From contig JARKPB010000008.1 of NCBI GenBank assembly GCA_029975475.1, positions 434,001 to 498,000 on the forward strand: a DNA stretch of 64,000 nt, written 5' to 3'. A program made the position numbers and the translations under genes. Position 1 is the stretch's first letter, and every line of letters begins with the position of its first letter. The notes beneath the pieces were generated by a model. The model saw only the letters and a list, made by a program, of their open reading frames with translations. It was not told the DNA's origin and did not search any database. Source of the DNA: Anaerolineaceae bacterium (GTDB lineage: Bacteria > Chloroflexota > Anaerolineae > Anaerolineales > Anaerolineaceae). Below, one piece after another: positions 35,772 through 44,403 of this stretch.

Positions 35772-36091
35772 CGGATCTGGAATATTTTCCGGTGGCGCGC
35801 ATCGAAGATATCCCCAACGGCGGACGGATTTATGTCGAATTTGGCGGGATGATTATCGTGGTGTTCAATGTTGGCGGTAATTATTACGCAACCGGCGATG
35901 TGTGCAGTCATGATGACGGACCCATCGGTGATGGCGAGCTGGATGGATATCAGCTGGTCTGCCCGCGGCATGGCGCGCGGTTTGATATCCGCAGCGGCAA
36001 AGCCCTGACCCTGCCGGCGGTTGAAGACATTCCTTATTTTCCAACCCGGGTTGTTGACGGCCAGGTGGAGATCGGGATAAGCCAGGGATAA
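35768..36091 (+). CDS. Rieske-type [2Fe-2S] ferredoxin
   Basis: A 107-residue Rieske domain. Cys46-x-His48 (CSH) and Cys65-x2-His68 (CPRH) give the two-Cys two-His cluster ligands. It resembles the ferredoxin subunits of ring-hydroxylating dioxygenases, but no oxygenase is near and it lies at the end of the suf operon, translationally coupled to sufU. In Actinobacteria a similar protein is often found within suf operons, so it may supply electrons for assembly or be a cluster carrier. Confidence 0.9.
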   Translation: MTDLEYFPVARIEDIPNGGRIYVEFGGMIIVVFNVGGNYYATGDVCSHDDGPIGDGELDGYQLVCPRHGARFDIRSGKALTLPAVEDIPYFPTRVVDGQVEIGISQG

Positions 36092-36110
36092 ATTGGATGA
36101 ACTGACAAAA

Positions 36111-36144
36111 ACAAAACGGCTCCGATTTTCCGGAGCCGTTTTGT
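36111..36144. terminator. bidirectional rho-independent terminator after the suf operon
   Basis: ACAAAACGGCTCCG pairs with CGGAGCCGTTTTGT, with T runs on each strand. It lies between the suf operon and the convergent deacetylase gene. Confidence 0.9.
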
Positions 36145-36148
36145 TCGC

Positions 36149-36802
36149 TTATTCGTGCATGCAGCCGAATGCGCTGACGATCCGCAGGATATCAAATCCC
36201 TCAGCGTACGGCCGTTCGGCGATTGCGCCGTTGCGTGTAAAAATCGCCCGGGTCAGAGCGGGATCAAAATAATATTTATTCTGGTAGGTTTTGTATTTAG
36301 CCAGCGCGGCAACTTTTGCCTCGATATCTGCCTCGCTCACTTCGACCAGGAAGCTGGGGAAGAAGCCGTAACTGCTGCGGATGACATCGAAACCCAGCAC
36401 GGTTGTTCCGCGGAAAGCCCGCAAAGCTTCACTGGTTACCGTGCCGTGATCCTGGTGAATATCCGCTCGGGTGTGGACAAAGACGATATCCGGGCGAAAA
36501 TCGTGATTCAACTGCACCATGAATTCCAAGATTTCCTGGCGGGAGTCTTGAAACCTTCGGGTCTCGAATTGTCCTAAGATCACTTTTTCGCGCGGGACGC
36601 CGAGCACGGACATGCTTTCGAAATGTTCCGCAGGCAGATTTGGCAGGTCGGGGTTTTTCTGATTGTCCGAAAGGGTGACGCACATCAGTTCTGTCTTGGG
36701 GGCGATATGATGGATAAGCGCCCCGCAGCCCAGTTCGATGTCGTCAGGGTGAGCCCCAAGAAACAGGATGCGCCTGCCGTAGAAATAGAGCGATTGGGCC
36801 AT
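36149..36802 (-). CDS. PIG-L/LmbE-family deacetylase
   Basis: A 217-residue zinc-dependent N-deacetylase family protein. The zinc site is AHPDDIELGCGA (His, Asp, Asp) near residue 17 plus the later HQDHGTV His. Relatives deacetylate GlcNAc-type sugars in mycothiol, bacillithiol, GPI or antibiotic pathways. It follows the methyltransferase with a single base between stop and start, so the two are coupled. The substrate is unknown; a sugar nucleotide or glycolipid is likely given the polysaccharide genes nearby. Confidence 0.88.
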   Translation of the reverse strand: MAQSLYFYGRRILFLGAHPDDIELGCGALIHHIAPKTELMCVTLSDNQKNPDLPNLPAEHFESMSVLGVPREKVILGQFETRRFQDSRQEILEFMVQLNHDFRPDIVFVHTRADIHQDHGTVTSEALRAFRGTTVLGFDVIRSSYGFFPSFLVEVSEADIEAKVAALAKYKTYQNKYYFDPALTRAIFTRNGAIAERPYAEGFDILRIVSAFGCMHE

Positions 36803-36803
36803 A

Positions 36804-37607
36804 TTATTTGGTAGCCAGGAACCCGCCTACCACTTTAGTCATGACCAGTTTGCCGTCCCGTTCCAGCCGCTTCTGGGCAGCCTGTTCGATGGCTTTCATC
36901 ATCTGTTCGAATTCTTCCTTGCCCTGGAAGAAAGTGCTCCAAAGCTTACGATCTTCTGAGAGCGATGCGCGCGTATAGGCGATAAACGGTTCGACGGTTT
37001 CAAAAGTCAGCGGATTTTCAAAAATCTCCACTTCCACTTTGCTGAACAGGTTCTTGATCGTGGCCAGGAATTCGGTGGAGTAGCGCGAGCTGCCCGGCAT
37101 GGGCGGGATGGGCTTGTTGTTGGTTGCTTCGCGGATGATGTCGTAAAAGAGCTGCTTGTTGGTTGGCATCGGGCCAGTGGTGAAGAGTCGGCCGCCCGGT
37201 TTTAAGACGCGGTGCATTTCACTGATCGTGAAGGGGACGTTTTCGGCATAGTAAATGGCAAAGCAGCAGGACACCAGATCATAATGGTTGTCAGGCAGGG
37301 GGAATTTTTGATTGAAATCCAGGTCGATGAATTTGATGCCGGTGCCTTTGGCTTGATCGGTTTCACGCGCCTGAGCCAGCAGTTCTTTATCCACATCGCC
37401 GCCGGTAATGTCCGCTTTGCCGTTCAGGTAAGCGTGGTAAGAAAAGCATTGCTTCCCGGAGCCGCAGCCGACATCCAGGATAACATCACCGGGCTGGATC
37501 TTGAGCAAATCGAGCATCCAGGTGTCAATATTTCGCCCTCCAAATTTTGAATGGATGTCAATTCGCGTGGCAAGATCGCTGGTCGTTTCTTTGTACTCAA
37601 TTTTCAT
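36804..37607 (-). CDS. class I SAM-dependent methyltransferase
   Basis: A 267-residue methyltransferase with motif I VILDVGCGSGKQ at about 42-53, GGDVDKELLAQA (motif II), and LKPGGRLF at about 130. The Methyltransf_11/25-type core takes most of the first 140 residues; a helical C-terminal part of unknown role follows. The methyl acceptor cannot be told. ATG at 37607 follows GGAGAA. It heads a two-gene operon with the PIG-L-type deacetylase. Confidence 0.85.
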   Translation of the reverse strand: MKIEYKETTSDLATRIDIHSKFGGRNIDTWMLDLLKIQPGDVILDVGCGSGKQCFSYHAYLNGKADITGGDVDKELLAQARETDQAKGTGIKFIDLDFNQKFPLPDNHYDLVSCCFAIYYAENVPFTISEMHRVLKPGGRLFTTGPMPTNKQLFYDIIREATNNKPIPPMPGSSRYSTEFLATIKNLFSKVEVEIFENPLTFETVEPFIAYTRASLSEDRKLWSTFFQGKEEFEQMMKAIEQAAQKRLERDGKLVMTKVVGGFLATK

Positions 37608-37718
37608 TGGGTTTCTCCGTATATACAATCATTGAATACTGGTAAGTATAAAGGGTTCGCGGTGGATGTCAAGGCGCAACCTATGGTTCGTCTAAAGGTA
37701 AATAAGTATAATTGTGAA

Positions 37719-39522
37719 ATGAAACCTGTGGTTCCGCGGATAAAACCTGAAGGCCTTTTTGTTATCCTGGCGTTGATTGCCGGGCTTGTACTATCTTTCA
37801 TGCTGCCTGCCGGGTCTGGAACTGATGAAGAGACGCATTTTGCCAGGATTTATGAAATGGCATTAGGCAAGCCAGTTCCCAACTCGCTGTTTCCAAGAAT
37901 TGGCTTGCCGCAGGGGTTCAACGAAATATCTTACCGTCAGAAAAAAAATACTGCAACCAATAACCAGTGAGTATTTTGAGGAGAACCGCTATTATACGGT
38001 ACGAAACACCGAGGCAAATTCATACCGAACACGGGCAACATACTCGCCATTAAACTATCTGCTCCAGGCTGTTTTGTTTCGAATTTTTGGCTGGGAATTG
38101 AATACACCCCTCCTTTTTTTATATTATTTACTGCGATTAACGTACGTTTTTACTTATACCATCTTAGGGTATTGGGCGATTCGGCTGCTCCCATTTGGGA
38201 AATCGATCCTGCTGGTGCTTGCGCTTGCGCCAACGGCTGTTCTTCAATCCGCGACGATCTCAGCTGACCCGGTCGCGAATGGAGTTAGTTTTCTTTTTAT
38301 TGCGTGGACTCTGCGTCTAATCATTAACCAGCATGTATTGGATACAAAGACCATCGGAATTACTTTGGGGCTGGTGTTCCTGTTAGCCAATATTAAGCTC
38401 AACGCAATACTGCTTGTGATTTTACTGGTGTTCATTTCTAGAAACCAATATCGTTCAAAAAAAATGATGCTGGAATTTTGGATCGCAGTTATGCTGATCG
38501 TGCTTGGTGTAGCAGGGGGATGGAATTTGATTGCTTGGCAGTCGGATTCGGTGCGGCGCGGTTTGGAAGGGGTCAGTCCATTAACCCTTCTCGTCAATAA
38601 TTTAAGTCACCCGTTGGATTTCATCCATGGCCTCTTGGCTTACATTTGGGCAACTGGTCCCCAGGTGATTAAGGGTTGGATTGCCTCCACGGGTTACAAT
38701 TACTGGCAAGTTCATCCTATGGTTTTCCCGGTCTGGTTGATGGCACTCGCAGCCGCGGCGTTTGACTCATTCTCTGAGCCAAAAATCCCAGGTCGTTTGC
38801 GGGCTGGAATACTGGCTATTTTCATGCTGTTGACTGCGGGTACTTTTGCGATTCGGTTCATATTAATAAAATCGATCGACAATCTTGTTTCTGTAAGTGG
38901 TCGCTATTTTTCTGCCTTTTCTCCGCTCCTCTTTTTAGGATTGGCTGGATGGGGAAAACCGGTTATTAAGAGAATTCGGTGGGAACGCCTGGCAAATGCT
39001 GCCGTAGGTATAGCCCTTTTGTTTTTCATTATTGGACAGTGGATGTCTTACCATGTGGTATGTGGCTCTGCGCAAATTAGCGGGCAGCCCTGCATTCTTC
39101 CGTTTTATAAAAACTGGGATCCGCGCCCTGGAGCCAGTATCCTCCTTAAGAAAGGCGTTAATTTTTCCCAAGAGTTTGAACCTCAATGCGATTCCATCCG
39201 TGCCTTGCGGATTTATTCTTTTTCATCCGGGCACACTATTGGAGTCAGCGGCAGTTATTCATTGGTTGATACAGAAACTGGGCTGAACCTGGTTAACGGG
39301 ACATTTAATGACTTATTACCAGTAGACAATTATTTCGAGTTAAAGTTTCCGAGTATTTCTGGGGTGGCCAACAGAAGGTTGGAAATTCAATTTCAGGTGG
39401 AGAAAGCTGATGATTCCACCTCCCTGGCGATTTCGGAAGGGGATCAATACCGGGGGGTACTATCTGTAGACGGTAAAGTGTTGTCGGACGATCTATTGCT
39501 TAAGTATGTTTGTGACAATTAA
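37719..39522 (+). pseudogene. frameshifted DUF2142-like multi-pass membrane protein
   Basis: Two overlapping frames together encode about 600 residues of one membrane protein. The first frame (from ATG 37719) has a helix EGLFVILALIAGLVLSF and then SGTDEETHFARIYEMA, the conserved D-E-x-x-H block of DUF2142/GT-C-like proteins, then stops at 37968. The second frame picks up at the eight-A run 37941-37948, continues ITSEYFEENRYY and runs through about ten helices to 39522. Removing one A restores a single frame. A perfect TATAAT ends 7 bases before the ATG, so the mRNA may be leaderless; ATG 37683 is another start. Likely role: transfer of a lipid-linked sugar at the cell surface. A sequencing error, a true pseudogene or slippage are all possible. 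Confidence 0.7.
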
Positions 39523-40466
39523 TTCGACAGGCTTGAATCATCCTCTGAATTAACCTTATGATATTTAAGGCGTGCTAAAAATAGCAAGCTCAGGCTTGTC
39601 AATCCCATAAAAATTTCTACTATGATATATAGAAATCGGTGCACTGTGGATAATGCCAGTGCCTGTGAAGGAGCCATGACTCCGCTAAGTAACCATGTCA
39701 GCATACCTTCGCGGATGCCAATCCCGCCGGGAGCGAAGATCGCTACATAGCCTACCGACCAGCTTAGAGAATAAACACAGATTGCCAGAGGGATGTTTTC
39801 CAATTTGAATTGCGGCCAAAGCAGTGTGAACGATCCGCTCAGGCAGATCCAGGTGATAATCTGCAGCAGGATTACCCGCAGCACACGTTGGGTGTCCATC
39901 TTTTTCACCCGCAATCGGTAAAGTCGATCAAAAAGCATCAATGCGCCAAACCAGAGAGCTGTAATTGCGGCAGCGAGAACTAAACCGACATTTCGTGAAG
40001 TTTGCAATCCGATTTGAGCAAGCATGGTGAGGACCTGAGGCGAAAGCAGCCCGAAAGCCAGCCCAACCGCCACAGCCCCGCTAAGCAGCCAGACATTTTC
40101 GATGATGAGAGCGCGGGTTGATTTCTTTAGAGAAACTTCCTGCTCTTTATACATGTTAATGCGGCCGAGAAAATGCCAGACACCTCCCGGTATGTACTTG
40201 CCCAGTTGGGAGAGGGCAACAATTTGAAACAAGGTGGAAAACCCGAATGTAAACCCCTCACTTTGCAGGGACCATTTGGAAAGAATTACCAGCAGCAGTT
40301 TTCCGATGAGCAGCAAAACACTGGCTGCCAGCAGGCTGCCCAGTGAAACGCTGGAAAGGAACAGGCGCATGCTGTCCCAATTTTTAATTAAATAGAAAGC
40401 TGTTGCAATGATTACCGCCGCGATCCACAACCATTTTAAAACGGTAACAAATGATTTAGCTTTCAT
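39519..40466 (-). CDS. flippase-like / LPG-synthase-TM-family membrane protein (UPF0104)
   Basis: A protein of about 315 residues with seven or eight hydrophobic helices and the family blocks SQLGKYIPGGVWHFLGR and FAPGGIGIREG. Such proteins share the membrane domain of lysyl-phosphatidylglycerol synthase, which flips lipids, and are frequent in polysaccharide clusters. The cytoplasmic transferase domain is absent. I chose ATG at 40466, overlapping the previous gene by 11 bases; an upstream ATG at 40520 is also in frame. It is the last gene of a leftward four-gene surface-glycan operon. Confidence 0.8.
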   Translation of the reverse strand: MKAKSFVTVLKWLWIAAVIIATAFYLIKNWDSMRLFLSSVSLGSLLAASVLLLIGKLLLVILSKWSLQSEGFTFGFSTLFQIVALSQLGKYIPGGVWHFLGRINMYKEQEVSLKKSTRALIIENVWLLSGAVAVGLAFGLLSPQVLTMLAQIGLQTSRNVGLVLAAAITALWFGALMLFDRLYRLRVKKMDTQRVLRVILLQIITWICLSGSFTLLWPQFKLENIPLAICVYSLSWSVGYVAIFAPGGIGIREGMLTWLLSGVMAPSQALALSTVHRFLYIIVEIFMGLTSLSLLFLARLKYHKVNSEDDSSLSN

Positions 40467-41712
40467 CAAGTAGACCGCGGAGGTATATAAATTGGCGTTC
40501 TGAGGAGGATTTAACCTCATCGAGACAGGGACGCATTCTTTGATGCAGATCTTCTGATTGCACTACCATGCCTGCCAGGGTCTCGCCGAGATCATGATCT
40601 GCGCAGCGGTAATCGAAGACGTAGGCTTCGAGGCCAAACCGCTGCATGGCTTCAAGATATTTATGTCCCCACCCGATGACCAAAGTTGGAACGCACAACC
40701 GCAAGCCAAAGACCATAGCATGGAAACGCGAGGTAACAAGGACATCCGCCCGGCGTACAATCCTGTCAATCCCTGCGGTGTTGAGGTCGTAAGCGATCCA
40801 GGTGATTCGCTTGTACAGCGGCAGGGGTAAGGATAATTCCGCTGCGGCGCGAAGGCGTTCGATAACCGGGATGTCGTTGTTGCGTTTTTTCTTAGAGCGC
40901 TCGCGCGAGGCGTTTGGGAATATTACAAAATGAATATTTTGCTGGCTGCATGCGTTGATCATCTTGAGCAATAGCTCTGTGTAATTAACATTGATTGAAC
41001 TGGATTTTTCTTCCACCAGACTGCTGGGGGAAATGGCAATCACTTTTATCCCATTGCGTTTTAACGCATCAAGCTGATCAGATACCTGCTTTACTGCAGT
41101 TTCGTTTTCTTTTGTCAGGCAATAAGAAGGTTCAAAGCAAAAGGCAGCATCCGCGGCGGGTTGAAAAATGTCACCAGGCAAACCCAACTCAGTCAGGTAT
41201 TCGCGGGTCTTTTCGCCGCGTGCGAAGATCATTTTGCAGCGCTTAAGGAAAATCCGCGCAAGAGTACGAATTACGGGGTTCTTAAAAGACCCGGCAGCCT
41301 GCGAAAGCTTGATTACCGGGACGCCCAGCAGCATGGCCGGCCAGATGGTCAAAATATTGTAAGGTAAAAAAATCAGGCGTCCGTCAGCGAAAGTTATACC
41401 GCCAACATCCAGCAATAGTTTGGATCCTGCCAGGGCTTGCACCGCCCCGGAGAAATGCGGTTTTCTTCCCAGTTTGCGCCAAAACCATCCCGCAGCCGCG
41501 CTGACAAAGTAGCCAATGAGCGCCAGCGGTCGGCTATCGTAAAATTGCAGGTTTGAATTTCCTGCCAGGGATGCATCTTTTTGCGGATAGGGCGTAAAGA
41601 TCGCAAGCTGCAAATCTGGTTGGATTAGCAGCAAGCGCGCGATTGTGGTTTCCAGCATGGCAGCTGCGCCGCGGTTTCCCCAGATGGATCCGCCGATGAT
41701 GGCGATTTTCAT
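40456..41712 (-). CDS. polysaccharide pyruvyl transferase-family protein
   Basis: A 418-residue member of the CsaB/WcaK-like family, which adds pyruvate ketals to sugars from PEP. The N-terminal IAIIGGSIWGNRGAAAMLE, RADVLVTSRFHAMVFGL and the following VIGWGHKYLEAM are family blocks. It could modify surface polysaccharide, which in other bacteria serves as a docking site for S-layer SLH domains. The start at 41712 gives the standard N-terminus; ATG 41730 overlapping the previous stop is possible. It lies in an operon with an FrhB-like protein, a common pairing. Confidence 0.85.
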   Translation of the reverse strand: MKIAIIGGSIWGNRGAAAMLETTIARLLLIQPDLQLAIFTPYPQKDASLAGNSNLQFYDSRPLALIGYFVSAAAGWFWRKLGRKPHFSGAVQALAGSKLLLDVGGITFADGRLIFLPYNILTIWPAMLLGVPVIKLSQAAGSFKNPVIRTLARIFLKRCKMIFARGEKTREYLTELGLPGDIFQPAADAAFCFEPSYCLTKENETAVKQVSDQLDALKRNGIKVIAISPSSLVEEKSSSINVNYTELLLKMINACSQQNIHFVIFPNASRERSKKKRNNDIPVIERLRAAAELSLPLPLYKRITWIAYDLNTAGIDRIVRRADVLVTSRFHAMVFGLRLCVPTLVIGWGHKYLEAMQRFGLEAYVFDYRCADHDLGETLAGMVVQSEDLHQRMRPCLDEVKSSSERQFIYLRGLLDES

Positions 41713-41723
41713 AGGATTGTGAT

Positions 41724-42827
41724 TTACCATACCTGCAGCGCCTTAAAGAACAACAGGTACAACTTGATGACCTGTTTGGGGATGCGCCCGACAAGCATTC
41801 GTCCTCCAGCTGTGCTGGTCAGGCGGAAATTAAACAGAATGATCAGGGCAATCAGGTAATCCACCAGGCGTACTTTTTCTTTCACCGGTTCGTTTAGCGG
41901 CAGGCCCAACAATCGGGCTGCTTTCGCACGTGCGCTGACATTATAGTGCAGCGGCAAGGAACGCGCCTGGCCGTCCGCCACGATCTCTACCGGAACAGAT
42001 TGAAGATTAATTGCGCCAGCCTGATAAGCGTTTTGGAGGAAATTTTCAGCAACCTCCGTCCTGGCGAGGACGGCGTTGTGCTTTATGGGGTTGTTCTTCA
42101 TTGCCATTAACCAGATATCTCCCACTGCCAGATCACTGTCATAACCGGTGTGATCGTGGCAGCGCAGACATTTCCTGGCGCAGAAGAAATACAGATTCTG
42201 GTAATCACTGAAAGCGGAGAAGGGCTTTTCAATCAGGCTGCCGTCTTCAAAACCAAATTGAAGGTTACCGCGCCAGTGACCGATGCGGTTGCGAAAATAT
42301 GTCAGGCTGAGGCCCGGTTTTTTCGCTTTTCGGATGACCAGGCGGGTCAGGCCAGGGTCGGAAATGTGGCCGCAGAAGAGAGCGATTCTTAAAACAATTT
42401 TATTTGCAAGTTCAGGATTGTTGCGCATCAGGCGGTTTACCACCCAGGTATCGCAAGGCAGCAGGGTAAGCGCAAGACGGCCATGAAAATTTTGGATGAG
42501 CGGCACGGCATCGTGGGTAAAATTGGTTTCAAAATACTTGCTTCCCTGGGCTTGCATCAGTTCTGCGCGGGTGGTGGCAATTCGGTATTCCGCTTTTACT
42601 TCATTGCCGGAAACCGACGAGGTCATCACCAGCGCGCCATCAATCTGCCCGATTTCCAACAGGTGCGCCAGCAGGGCAGTGATGGTCCCGCCAGAAGCGG
42701 CGTTTCTGCGAATGGCTTCATCCTGTGCATAGGCCAGCCAGGCAGATCGAACCTGGCCAAGATACTTTTGAAGGCGTTCTGGAGTCCAATGGCGTTTGAA
42801 AAGCCGATCTGCTAAACGATTAATCAT
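41724..42827 (-). CDS. FrhB/FdhB-like Fe-S flavoprotein of a polysaccharide operon
   Basis: A 367-residue protein of the coenzyme F420 hydrogenase beta-subunit family. RRNAASGGTITALL near residue 40 and QGSKYFET match the N-terminal FrhB domain; FFCARKCLRCHDHTGYDSDLAVGDIW supplies Cys ligands for an Fe-S centre, in pieces CARKCLRCHD and DLAVGDIW. Members of this branch occur next to pyruvyl transferases and glycosyltransferases in surface-glycan loci, where the redox reaction is not defined. The stop lies just before the transferase start; its start overlaps the GT2 stop by 8 bases. Confidence 0.8.
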   Translation of the reverse strand: MINRLADRLFKRHWTPERLQKYLGQVRSAWLAYAQDEAIRRNAASGGTITALLAHLLEIGQIDGALVMTSSVSGNEVKAEYRIATTRAELMQAQGSKYFETNFTHDAVPLIQNFHGRLALTLLPCDTWVVNRLMRNNPELANKIVLRIALFCGHISDPGLTRLVIRKAKKPGLSLTYFRNRIGHWRGNLQFGFEDGSLIEKPFSAFSDYQNLYFFCARKCLRCHDHTGYDSDLAVGDIWLMAMKNNPIKHNAVLARTEVAENFLQNAYQAGAINLQSVPVEIVADGQARSLPLHYNVSARAKAARLLGLPLNEPVKEKVRLVDYLIALIILFNFRLTSTAGGRMLVGRIPKQVIKLYLLFFKALQVW

Positions 42828-43800
42828 TCCGATCCGCCGGGCGCGTGTAAGTCTGTTTTTTTAAGTGATAAAGGATTTTTTCCTGGTTCTGGCGCAGGCG
42901 CATAAACATATCCGCCAGAAAACCAGTGATGAACAGTACCAGCCCCAGGCTAACCAGGTAGATCCCGGCAAATCCTACGGCTTTGTAAGGAGTGAACTGG
43001 CCGTTCTCAATGTAATAAAAGAGCATAAAGACGATTGCGGCCAGACCCAATACAAACGGCGGCAGGCCCAGCAAAATAAAAAAGCGTAATGGCCGAAAAT
43101 CGCGGTAAGCGCGCAGGATGATATTGAGCGTTCGCAGCGTGTACTTGAACAGGTTGCCTGCCACCCGCGATTTTCGCTCGGGGAAATAGTGAATGGTCAC
43201 CGGCACTGGCTCAATGCGTAAATTCTTGAAGGATAGGTCTAAAAAAGTCTCCTGGGTGTAGGTAAAGACCCCGGTCAAATTGAGCTGCAGCAGCGCTTCG
43301 CGGGAGTAAGCGCGAAATCCGCAGGACACATCATTAAAGCGTTTGTTGGTCAGGGATCCTATCAGCCCGGACATCACCTGATTCCCCCAGTATTTCAGAC
43401 CGGACATATTCCCCGGTCTGCGGATCCCGCCGTTTGCCTGCGCGAAGCGGTCCGCGGGCACAAAATCTGCCCGGCCAGCCAGAATGGGCTCAATTAATAA
43501 CGGGATTTCAGAAGCTTCGAACTGGCCGTCCCCATCGATGTTGACCATGATATCCGCGCCTGCGTCAAGCGCTGCCTGTAAACCGGTCTGGAAGGATCGG
43601 CCGACACCCTGATTGCCCTGATGCGAAATTACCCTGGCGCCAGCCTTTCTGGCGACTGCCGCGGTCTGGTCTGTCGAGCCGTCATCAATGACGATAATTT
43701 CAATCTGGTCAATGCCTTCAATTTTTTCAGGAACAGCGCGAATGACCTTCGCAACCGCTTCTTCTTCATTCAATGCGGGAATGATGACCACCAGTTTCAT
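42820..43800 (-). CDS. family 2 glycosyltransferase with C-terminal membrane helices
   Basis: A 326-residue GT-A enzyme. VVIIPALNEEEAVAKVI at the N-terminus, IDDGSTDQT, and NIDGDGQFEASEI with the metal-binding D-G-D are as in dolichol-phosphate mannose synthases and undecaprenyl-phosphate glycosyltransferases. Two hydrophobic helices (about 243-265 and 280-305) anchor it. It likely makes a lipid-linked sugar used by GT-C enzymes such as the DUF2142-like protein. ATG at 43800 begins the family sequence; upstream in-frame codons do not. It is first in the leftward operon. Confidence 0.88.
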   Translation of the reverse strand: MKLVVIIPALNEEEAVAKVIRAVPEKIEGIDQIEIIVIDDGSTDQTAAVARKAGARVISHQGNQGVGRSFQTGLQAALDAGADIMVNIDGDGQFEASEIPLLIEPILAGRADFVPADRFAQANGGIRRPGNMSGLKYWGNQVMSGLIGSLTNKRFNDVSCGFRAYSREALLQLNLTGVFTYTQETFLDLSFKNLRIEPVPVTIHYFPERKSRVAGNLFKYTLRTLNIILRAYRDFRPLRFFILLGLPPFVLGLAAIVFMLFYYIENGQFTPYKAVGFAGIYLVSLGLVLFITGFLADMFMRLRQNQEKILYHLKKQTYTRPADRND

Positions 43801-43867
43801 GGTCTTGAATATACTTGCGGATGATGAGATTGTCAATCGTCTGCCAGTCTGCGTCTGAACGCATGCC

Positions 43868-43896
43868 TTGACAGGCGGAGACCCTTCGGGTAGAAT
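43868..43896 (+). promoter_or_regulatory. promoter of the tRNA-Ala genes
   Basis: TTGACA (43868-43873) and TAGAAT (43891-43896) with 17-base spacing, 18 bases before the first tRNA. A near-consensus promoter; it may also drive leuS. Confidence 0.85.
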
Positions 43897-43913
43897 ACCA
43901 CCATTCTGACCGA

Positions 43914-43986
43914 GGGCCTGTAGCGCAGTTGGGAGCGCGCTTCAATCGCACTGAAGAGGCCAGGGGTTCGAATCCCCTCAGGTCCA
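43914..43986 (+). tRNA. tRNA-Ala (anticodon CGC)
   Basis: A 73-base cloverleaf. GGGCCTG pairs with CAGGTCC (one G-U), the D-arm has GCGC/GCGC, the anticodon stem is CTTCA/TGAAG with loop ATCGCAC giving CGC at 43947-43949, and the T-arm is AGGGG-TTCGAAT-CCCCT. The discriminator base is A; CCA is not encoded. It reads the GCG alanine codon. Confidence 0.95.
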
Positions 43987-44026
43987 CTGCAGGGGAATGC
44001 CCCTGGAACATTGAAATCCGAAATCT

Positions 44027-44099
44027 GGGCCCATAGCGCAGTTGGGAGCGCGCCTCAATGGCATTGAGGAGGCCGAGGGTTCGAATCCCTCTGGGTCCA
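44027..44099 (+). tRNA. tRNA-Ala (anticodon GGC)
   Basis: A 73-base cloverleaf. GGGCCCA pairs with TGGGTCC, the anticodon stem is CCTCA/TGAGG with loop ATGGCAT giving GGC at 44060-44062, and the T-arm is GAGGG-TTCGAAT-CCCTC. D-arm identical to the first tRNA. CCA is not encoded. It reads GCC and GCT. A small hairpin (CAGGGG/CCCCTG, 43990-44005) lies between the two tRNAs and may guide processing. Confidence 0.96.
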
Positions 44100-44106
44100 C
44101 ACAGCA

Positions 44107-44135
44107 GAGCGTATGGAGATCATACGCTCATTTTG
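44107..44135 (+). terminator. hairpin after the tRNA-Ala genes, possible weak terminator
   Basis: AGCGTATG pairs with CATACGCT across GAGAT, followed by CATTTT. The T run is short, so it may be leaky and allow read-through into the leuS leader, for which I see no separate promoter. Confidence 0.5.
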
Positions 44136-44139
44136 TAAA

Positions 44140-44385
44140 GCCATAGCGGGAGTAGTAAACCATCCGCCAGAGAACCGGTGGTCGGTGCAAACCGGTGGGC
44201 AGCGCGGACTGTCGTACAGGTTGAACTCGCCCGCTGCCGCAAGGCAGGCTGCCGCGGTGAACCATCAGCCGCAGCCGGGTTCCTCCCGTTAGCGAGGTCT
44301 GAGCGGTCCGGCAGAAATGTCGGGCAAGCAGGGTGGTACCACGGAGATCTGCGTCTTCGCCCCTGAGGCGAAGACCTATTTTTTT
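44140..44385 (+). ncRNA. T-box riboswitch, leucine, controlling leuS
   Basis: The leader of leuS has the parts of a T-box. Stem I region has GGGAGTAGTAAAC near 44148, and AGAGAACCGGTGGTCGGTG near 44190 is the classic upper stem I. The T-box sequence AGGGTGGTACCACGG is at 44330-44344. The TGGT inside it can pair with the ACCA end of uncharged tRNA-Leu, whose discriminator is A. A CTC at 44226-44228 is a candidate leucine specifier codon. A terminator follows. Uncharged tRNA-Leu should favour the antiterminator and turn on leuS. Class and target are secure; the specifier is a proposal. Confidence 0.9.
44353..44385 (+). terminator. T-box-controlled terminator before leuS
   Basis: GTCTTCGCC pairs with GGCGAAGAC across CCTGA, followed by CTA and seven T. 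It is immediately downstream of the T-box sequence and 19 bases before the leuS start. Confidence 0.9.
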
Positions 44386-44403
44386 AAGACTGGAGATGGC
44401 GCG

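Noticed and set aside
35768-36091. Ring-hydroxylating dioxygenase ferredoxin
   Set aside because: The Rieske domain fits, but no oxygenase or reductase gene is nearby and the gene is translationally coupled to sufU.
37551-37970. A separate small gene before the DUF2142-like protein
   Set aside because: Its protein-like part begins near 37719 and ends exactly where the next frame continues the same membrane protein; it is the front half of a frameshifted gene.
43988-44007. Direct or inverted repeat of a mobile element near the tRNAs
   Set aside because: The two tRNA-Ala genes resemble each other because they are the same isotype; the short hairpin between them has no flanking duplication or integrase.
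44317-44403. An N-terminal extension of leuS
   Set aside because: This stretch is the T-box antiterminator and terminator; the synthetase-like sequence and ribosome site place the start at 44404.
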